From the NCBI GenBank assembly GCA_019671005.1, contig CM033718.1, positions 27,978,508 through 28,042,507 of the forward strand: a stretch of DNA of 64,000 nt, in the 5' to 3' direction. The notes under the pieces are model-generated. The model did no database searches. It saw only the letters and a list, made by a program, of their open reading frames with translations, and was not told the origin of the DNA. The stretch is from Hibiscus mutabilis. Taxonomy: Eukaryota > Streptophyta > Magnoliopsida > Malvales > Malvaceae. The position numbers were made by a program, and so were the translations under genes. Positions within the stretch are counted from its first letter, which is position 1. Every line of letters starts with the position of its first letter. Positions 57,954-64,000 of this stretch are shown one piece after another.

Positions 57954-60763
57954 GTAAATATATTAATATTGCATGTATATTTATTATATGAATGTTACTA
58001 ATATAAGGTGGTGTGTGCATGTATAAGCTATGTATACGTATTAGGGGTGTATGTATGTCGCGTATGTATCTATTGTATGAGCGTATTTGATTGATATATA
58101 GATGTTATGTTAATTATATGTATGATTATACGTACGTATACTAGAATATTATATTAATTAATGATTGTATAATATAAGTATACATTTTCGTATGTATATG
58201 TATTGCTGTTATAATTATATTATTATTATTATTATTAATGACAAAATGAAAAGAATTAAATATATTAAACCCAAATAAATTTACACCCAATTACAAATTC
58301 AATTACAAGGCCCGGTTGGCCCAAATCAATCTTATCTAATTACAATGTGTGTAGATCAGGGGCCATTGGATCAAGATCTGATCCAACGGCCACGATGCAA
58401 CCAGAAGTCAAAAATATTCGCGGCGCGTGTTCCACACGTATGGACCGTTCGAGTGCCACGCGCGCGCGTGGGTCCACGCGCGGTCGCTTTAACATCCCAC
58501 GCGCGTAAGATCCACGCGCGTTCGACTCCTCGATCGCGGAGCTCCACGTGGCGAAATCGAAGCCGCCTCATCGAATCGAGGCTTCATCCAGGCCGATCGT
58601 TCTTCAAGCCATCTCGACCGTTAGATCGGATCCGATCTAACGGCCGAAAACGCTGCCCGCCCACCGGCGAGAATGTCCATACCGCCACCGCGCCGATATT
58701 CAGTCCCCCGTGTTCGCATATGCCCAAGACAACAAGCAAAAGTGTCGATTCAGATCTGAAAAGAAGATGCAACTTGCAACAAACAGGGGACAATAATATA
58801 TATGAAACGGGAACTTTTGTAACGGAGAGAAAAAAAAAAAATGAGAGTAAAAAAAAAAGGAGAACGGAGATCTTGTAGAAACAAAAAAATTGTAACAAGT
58901 CAAGTGATAATCAAAAGACACCCAGTGGTAAATTTTTGTCTCTTTTTTCTTACTTGTTTTCTTTACATGCATATACGAAATAGAACAAAAAAAAACAGAA
59001 ACAAAAAAAAGGGAAGTAGTCTTACCGGCGTTGTTTGTGGGTCTTCCCTTCCTCAGTGATAAACCTTTCGGCCTCTACAAGCCAGATCTGGTGAACTAAA
59101 GGGAGGAGAAGACCCTTTGTAGTTTTGTTTTGGTCTACAAAAAATATTTTTTATGGTTCGTATTTCCTAGATCTAGGGCGAATAGAGGTATATCCTCTGA
59201 ATCCAACCTAGGATTCGTATTGAGGACGAAAAGGGGGTTGTTTTGGTGTATTTTGGAGGCTCGCCGGCGCCGGTTAGCGGCGGACGGCTGCGGAGAATAC
59301 GGCGGCCGGCCGCCGGATTCTGGGTTTTATAAGAACAAACGAGAGAAAAAGATGAACCTAGGCTATATGAAAACTGAAGAAATGAAACGAATGGCCAAAA
59401 ATTTGGTTTCGGCCTAAAAAGAGGGTTTATATAGGTGTTTTTATTTTGCTAAATGGGTAAATTACACACTTAATCCCACCGCGTTTTCAATATTTTCATT
59501 TTTGTCTTGCCGCATGGTATAATCACAATTCCAATCCCCGATATTTCAAAAGGTTACAATCTAGCCCCTAAATTACACCGAATCGGTTTGAATGGTAAAA
59601 TTACGCCTTAACCATCCCGCGTTTTTGAATTTTTCACTTTGGGTCTGCCCCTTGGTCTAATTACAATTATGGTCCTTTTAGGTTTTGTTTGTTTCGCAAT
59701 TTCGTCCCTAAATTACATATTATTGCTCTTTAATTTACACGCCACTGACTTTTGTTTTTCTTTCATTTCACCTGTATTCTTTGTAAATACTAATGATCGT
59801 ATTATAATCGTATATGTTAATGTATTCTATTATTTTATTTTATTTTATGTCCTCGTATATGACTCGTATTTTATGTTTACATATATGTGTATTAAGATTA
59901 TAATGGTCATGCGTTTTTATCCTATTATTCATATTAAGCATGTTATGTTTTAGTTGATTCGCACATGGCGTATTTTGTATTTTATATGTGTGTGTTTCCT
60001 TGTTTTTTAGGTTACATGTTAGTGTATTTACCCTTTTTATACGATATGTGGACCCGTATATGTTGAAATATGTTTTATTACCAAAGTATGCATGTCTTTT
60101 TGAAATATTTGTTCGCCTATATGTACTTATTCCTGCGCTTTGTTATTTTGACATATTATAGTTGTTTTTATCTATTATTTAGAATAATATGTATATATAC
60201 ATGTTTTAGTCTACAATATCATTTATGTTAAATTAGTATTCTGGTATGTCAATATTTATTATGTTTAAATATTTTGCCATGTTTTACGTTTTTGCCACTA
60301 AGATTGCATATCGAGATATAACTTGTTAATGTGGAGTCCTTTTATCCGAGCGTAAACGGGGCCAGTATCAAGCGTAGTGATAGTGGTTGGGCGTTTATTC
60401 TCGGGTAACGGGACCCTTAAAATATATTCGCAATTATGTCCGAATTTTAAAATAATCGTCACTCTAATCCGGAAAATCCAATATTAATAAAGCGGTAATT
60501 ATTAAAGTACCAGTTTTGGGCGGTGTGGGGGTGCTAATCCTTCCCCATCCGTAACCGACTCCCGAACCCAATCTTTTTGAATCTCTGGTTTTATGGTGTC
60601 CGGCCTACCTAAGTGGCCGGTGGCGACTCCATTTTTTTAAAAATGCGGTTTTTTAAAAAACCCCACGGAATAAATATTTTATATCCGAAAAATTCATAAA
60701 CACCTTTCAAACACCCTTCGAAAACCGCCACGTTTTTTAGCGATAAAAAAAGACATCGCTACA
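57954..60763 (+). repeat. Ogre-like 5' LTR
   Basis: The last 450 bp are typical of Ogre LTR ends: GGTGCTAATCCTTCCCC, CCGACTCCCGAACCC and GGCGACTCCATTTTT, ending GACATCGCTACA. Upstream lie an AT-rich zone (59700-60330), a CpG-rich block (58420-58700 and 59260-59330), a (TTA)n tract (58220-58238) and purine-rich runs (58830-59015). The ORF at 58345-58878 lies in the CpG-rich zone and has no known domain. Confidence 0.7.
59426..59435 (-). promoter_or_regulatory. TATA-like box facing left inside the Ogre-like LTR
   Basis: The minus strand reads CCTATATAAA followed by CCC, a good plant TATA match. Leftward from it come CT-rich sequence and then the CpG-rich block, as in a 5' untranslated region. 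On the plus strand the same bases read TTTATATAGG, a weaker match, so the direction is not settled. Confidence 0.3.
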
Positions 60764-60765
60764 GA

Positions 60766-60783
60766 TGGCGACTCCGCTGGGGA
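60766..60783 (+). other. Primer binding site, Ogre type
   Basis: TGGCGACTCCGCTGGGGA lies 2 nt after the LTR end at 60763. Ogre primer sites pair with an Arg tRNA (family knowledge). The site is intact, unlike those of the older elements in the window. Confidence 0.85.
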
Positions 60784-61451
60784 CATTTTTTGTTTTTTCG
60801 GAAAAAAACAAATGAGAGTCAAGCTTTTAAAATAATTACCGCTTTACTAATATTGGAAGTTCCGGATTAAAGTGACTATTAAATTAACATTCGGTCATAA
60901 TTGCGCGTTTATTTTAACGCATTTAAAATATGGCATATAAACCCGTCTTTTTTAAGTGGGGGGAAAACGCTAATGCTTTCATGGAGATATCGTTCTCCCG
61001 TATGGGCCTAGCAAGTACCTTCGGGGCTCGAGTAACTTATGCTTTCGTAAGGATATCGTTCCTTCGTACGGGCATAAGCGAATAGGTCCCCCTGAATTGA
61101 ACCCGGTTGAAAGGAGCCTATAATGGGTGATGATCGGGGGCCTTGCTACTCTTAGTAGAGGACAGCAAGGACAATTCGGGTACCTCCTAGAACCAAGACT
61201 GCATGTAGAGAATACATAGAAACCTACCCATTTAGAGCCATGCGGATAACCTTAGGTTTTAGACGGGATAAATAGGGTTGTTTTGTGTGTTTATTCTGTT
61301 TAATTTTGTCATTTTATTTATATATTTATCAATTTTATCTGGTACTGACTTGTTTTCTTTTCGCTTTTTGTTTTTTTCTCATACATCATTGCATTTGCAT
61401 CACATAAAGGTACTGGATCAAGTGGTTTGCCTGATCAGAAAGTCTTTCACC
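60784..61451 (+). other. Ogre-like leader with structured repeats
   Basis: This 670-nt non-coding leader contains two similar hairpins (60969-61012 and 61036-61078) with identical TATCGT loops. A third stem CCTTGCT/AGCAAGG (61141-61170) encloses CTCTTAGTAGAG. Just before ORF1, TTGCATTTGCATCA (61389-61402) recurs after ORF1 at 63888-63901. Confidence 0.7.
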
Positions 61452-63326
61452 ATGGAAAAAAGGTGTCTTAGGAAAGAAGAGCTTAATTTGTCAGTCAGAC
61501 ATTGGTTAGAAGTCAACCTGAATATCCAAGGGGACAGTTTGCCTAACGAACGCGTAATAGCTGGATACACCTATGTGAGTCTCCAACAGAACGACTTGTG
61601 GGATATTCAAAGCATTTGGGAAAGATGGGACCCAAGATTACAAGACTTATTCTACGATAGTTATGGCAACATCGCACAGCTGTTATATATTCGGATTAAT
61701 CAGCCCCTACTCCGAGCTATAGTCCAGTTCTGGAATCCGGCTTTTTTCTGTTTCACCTTTAATGGGCAGGACATGATGCCTACGGTAGAAGAATACACTG
61801 CTTTACTTAACCAGAAAAATATGCAGGAAGATTGGATCTACGCGAAGCCTCCAAGGAATCAGAATTACACTGCGAAACTCAAAACCTTTGCGGGGATGAG
61901 TGACGATTGGGTTAGTGGCCTCCTTCAAATCCGAGGAGATAATACAGTCTTTGCATGGGAAAGTATTCGGGACATCATATCGACACATCCAGACGAGGCA
62001 AAGAAAATGGACCTATTCGCTTTAGGAATATATGGCTTGGTGATCTTTCCCAGAGTACTCGGGAACATTGACATAGCCATTCTGGATTTGTTTGAGCGGG
62101 TGAAACGAAAAGCAAACCCAGTACCAGCAATCTTGGTCGAGACTTTCATTTCCTTAAGTGCTAGCCGAAAACATGAAGAAGGACGTTTTCGAGGCTGCGC
62201 ACAGCTATTACAAGTATGGATTCAGAGTCACATGTGGAAGACGCCGACAAGAGTCCTGCCGGGGATATCCTTCCAAGGTTTTTCGCCTTTACGAGAATAC
62301 TTAGCAAAGGAATGGCGAGAGGATTTGAAAACAAAAATGTGGACCAGTTTCTTCATGAACATTCAAGATGAAGACATAGCATGGAGGGTCCCATGGCTCG
62401 GTAAAGTTAATTATTTTCTATACAGTTGTGGTAACTTCAACTGGCTGATGATGTTAGGATTGCATGGAGGGATCGCTTGTGGTCCGCTTTTAGTGTCTCG
62501 GCAGTTCGGATCACGACAATTCATTCCCAATACCGCCGGATTAAGCCAAACTGAATTTCTTTTCAAAGAAGAGTTCAAAGGAAAAATTCAGACCATCATG
62601 AGGGCCTGGGATCATTGTTACCGGATCAGGGTGGAAGGAGATACCGAGCACATGACTACCCCATATTACGATCTTTGGAGACGTTTGAAGGTTAATAATG
62701 TGATTCCTGAATCTGATCAAGGACCAGCAGTGTCACTCGAAGAGCTTACAAGGGTGGTACCGTCCGAAGCCGACATCTTAAGGAGTGAACTCGAGGAAGT
62801 TAAAAAGAAAATGGACATCCAACAGACCCAACATGCGAGCGAACTCTATAAAGCAAGCTTAGAAGTTGACGAGCGGGACGAGAACATTAGGCAATTGAAG
62901 AAATTGAATGCAGATTTAAGCGACAAAAATACTCTTTATCAAAAAGATGCCCTTCTATTACAAGCAAAAATACAAAAGGCCGGCCGGAGTCAATTCATAG
63001 CTGTGGAAAGAGAAAGAATGAACGGCATCCGTTTGGTGGAAGAAGAACGAGAAATTAACAAAAGAGCGATCGAGAAAGAGATTGAAAGCTGCCGTTTGGA
63101 TATGGAGGAAGAAAAACGGTCCGCCAAGAAGGCCATTGATCAAGAGAAAGAAAGATTCAGACAAGAAATCAGCAAGGGAAAACAAGCTGTCCATCATGAG
63201 AGAGAAAGTGTCGCCGTATGGAAAAGAAAATCCATGAGTAGTCGAAATAGACTGTTAGAGATGCAAAACTGCATGATGACACTATTCAAAGGTTGGAGCA
63301 AAGCCAAAGTCAAAATGATGAATTAA
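61452..63326 (+). CDS. Ogre-like ORF1 protein, DUF7745-like, C-terminally frameshifted
   Basis: 624 codons are open. ATG 61452 is preferred because it sits in ACCATGG and begins MEKRCLRKEEL; the in-frame extension to 61278 is AT-rich, hydrophobic leader sequence. Residues about 1-400 resemble the DUF7745 or plant-mobile-domain-like protein found as ORF1 of Ogre elements: QFWNPAFFCFTF and PTVEEYTALL (about 95-117), AILVETFISLSA and GRFRGCAQLL (about 222-250), SRQFIP (about 353). Residues about 437-605 are a charged coiled coil rich in E, K and R. The role of ORF1 is unknown. The frame breaks near 63275, so the last residues before the stop are not native. Confidence 0.8.
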   Translation: MEKRCLRKEELNLSVRHWLEVNLNIQGDSLPNERVIAGYTYVSLQQNDLWDIQSIWERWDPRLQDLFYDSYGNIAQLLYIRINQPLLRAIVQFWNPAFFCFTFNGQDMMPTVEEYTALLNQKNMQEDWIYAKPPRNQNYTAKLKTFAGMSDDWVSGLLQIRGDNTVFAWESIRDIISTHPDEAKKMDLFALGIYGLVIFPRVLGNIDIAILDLFERVKRKANPVPAILVETFISLSASRKHEEGRFRGCAQLLQVWIQSHMWKTPTRVLPGISFQGFSPLREYLAKEWREDLKTKMWTSFFMNIQDEDIAWRVPWLGKVNYFLYSCGNFNWLMMLGLHGGIACGPLLVSRQFGSRQFIPNTAGLSQTEFLFKEEFKGKIQTIMRAWDHCYRIRVEGDTEHMTTPYYDLWRRLKVNNVIPESDQGPAVSLEELTRVVPSEADILRSELEEVKKKMDIQQTQHASELYKASLEVDERDENIRQLKKLNADLSDKNTLYQKDALLLQAKIQKAGRSQFIAVERERMNGIRLVEEEREINKRAIEKEIESCRLDMEEEKRSAKKAIDQEKERFRQEISKGKQAVHHERESVAVWKRKSMSSRNRLLEMQNCMMTLFKGWSKAKVKMMN

Positions 63327-63742
63327 AAGGAAAAGTGGCGGAAGTCGAACACTCACTTCAATGTACCGCCACAGAATAATAACCGAGCTGCAGGAAAGAG
63401 AACGAGAGGTGGGTGTGTTACAAGCACGAATTGGGTCCTCAAGCAAGCATTGTGGAAGATTACAAGGAAAGAATTAATGTGTTCGAGGAAGCTGCAGCCG
63501 GAGGGGACACCTATTGGCAGAAGAGATTACGCGACGCTGCTCGAATGGTACAGGACAGAGACCAGTACTACGCAAACTTAATGGTGGACATACAGCGAGT
63601 CGCCAGACATGTAAATGATTTAGCTGTCGAGGCTGAGACACTCCGACCTTTTATAGCCCCGGGAATGGAAGAAGCTCCTAGGTTCCTCAAGCTGCTCAAG
63701 GCAATTGGAAAGTTAGGAGATAGAGCTAGAGTCTATCTATAG
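63275..63742 (+). pseudogene. Displaced C-terminal end of the Ogre-like ORF1
   Basis: Coiled-coil sequence continues in other frames: RLEQSQSQNDELKGKVAEVE (about 63281-63340), then IITELQEREREVGVLQARIG (about 63376-63435), then the open stretch 63413-63742 with ASIVEDYKERINVFEEAAAG and a stop at 63740-63742. Three frame changes within about 160 bp separate it from the main ORF. Together the pieces would add about 150 residues. Confidence 0.65.
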
Positions 63743-64000
63743 GACTCTGTGTTATAATTAGATCTTTTGTACTAGGGATCTTTACTTTGTAACACGAATT
63801 TTGTTGTAATCAAGACCCTTTAATTCCCGTGGAAGTAATTCAAAAGGGTGATTACCAGCGGAATCAATACCTTGTCTGCATGCATTCTTGCATTTGCATC
63901 ATAATACTCGCATCATTGTACATGCATTTATTTTTTGCAACCATATTAACAATATGAATATTGTGGCATTGTATGTAGTTAACCCGCAATCATCCATCAC
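63743..64000 (+). other. Spacer after Ogre-like ORF1
   Basis: Non-coding, AT-rich. It contains TTGCATTTGCATCA at 63888-63901, as in the leader before ORF1. In Ogre elements gag would follow; no Gag motif appears before the window ends. Confidence 0.6.

Larger units (their letters stand above)
57954..64000 (+). mobile_element. Ogre/Tat-like Ty3-gypsy element, 5' part
   Basis: A 5' LTR (right end at 60763), a primer site of TGGCGACTCCGCTGGGGA type, a long leader and an extra ORF1 upstream of gag are the hallmarks of Ogre-type Tat elements (family knowledge). The element continues past the window. The left LTR limit near 57954 is uncertain because no TGTAGC-like start was found. Confidence 0.82.

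Noticed and set aside
58345..58878. 177-codon plus-strand ORF in the Ogre-like LTR, and opposing ORFs at 58371-58972
   Set aside because: CpG-rich, low-complexity composition keeps several frames open on both strands. No domain or codon pattern supports a gene.
61278..61451. N-terminal extension of Ogre-like ORF1 from ATG 61278
   Set aside because: It is AT-rich leader sequence giving a Phe/Leu/Ile-rich peptide. ATG 61452 has a better context and begins the part resembling the family.
1..64000. Host protein-coding gene, tRNA or rRNA gene
   Set aside because: Every stretch with coding character belongs to gag, pol or Ogre ORF1. I found no tRNA cloverleaf or rRNA stretch by eye; a tRNAscan-SE or Infernal run would settle small RNAs.

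Overview
The window is plant nuclear DNA made almost entirely of nested, mostly decayed LTR retrotransposons. I see no convincing cellular gene, no tRNA or rRNA gene and no CRISPR array. Reverse transcriptase, RNase H, integrase and chromodomain-like remnants mark the first group as Ty3/gypsy chromoviruses of the Tekay/Del type, with LTRs of 2.7-3.3 kb and initiator-Met-tRNA primer sites. Two elements look like Athila, with a TGGCGC-type primer site and a gag-protease layout. The right end is the 5' part of an Ogre/Tat-like element. This mix, with many C-to-T/G-to-A lesions and nonsense codons, suggests methylated heterochromatin of a seed plant; the species cannot be told from the sequence.

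Layout. 1-480: right end of a probable TIR transposon inserted in an LTR. 481-10656: Element 1 (Tekay-like, plus) with truncated 5' LTR, broken gag-pro-pol and complete 3' LTR. 10657-20645 and 38390-39773: pieces of a Family-3 element (minus) whose interior is only 523 bp and whose LTR carries an array of about 6 kb of a 70-bp tandem repeat with higher-order structure. 20646-38389: Element 4 (Tekay-like, minus), whose 3' LTR is split by LTR fragments (21001-24455) and Element 3 (plus, 24456-30781). 39774-49866: Element 2 (minus), same family as Element 1. 49867 to about 54000: Athila-like Element 5 (minus). About 54000-57950: Athila-like Element 6 (plus), interrupted by LTR fragments. About 57954-64000: Ogre-like element with LTR, primer site, structured leader and a long ORF1.

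The most interesting signals are non-coding. (1) LTRs of the Element 1/2 family carry an array of small stem-loops whose loops keep a GCARCAA core while stem sequences differ and stay complementary; two diverged subfamilies in opposite orientation both show it. (2) LTRs of at least two families carry a cluster of CGTATCGATACG-type palindromes about 400-690 bp before the LTR 3' end. (3) A short hairpin lies next to the LTR 3' end, just before the primer site. Together these suggest a structured RNA leader. (4) The Ogre leader has two tandem hairpins with the same TATCGT loop.

Elements 1 and 2 also share two nonsense codons at homologous sites in gag and RT, which suggests that a defective lineage was mobilised in trans. 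Family 3 is an internally deleted, non-autonomous element with an unusually large inferred LTR.
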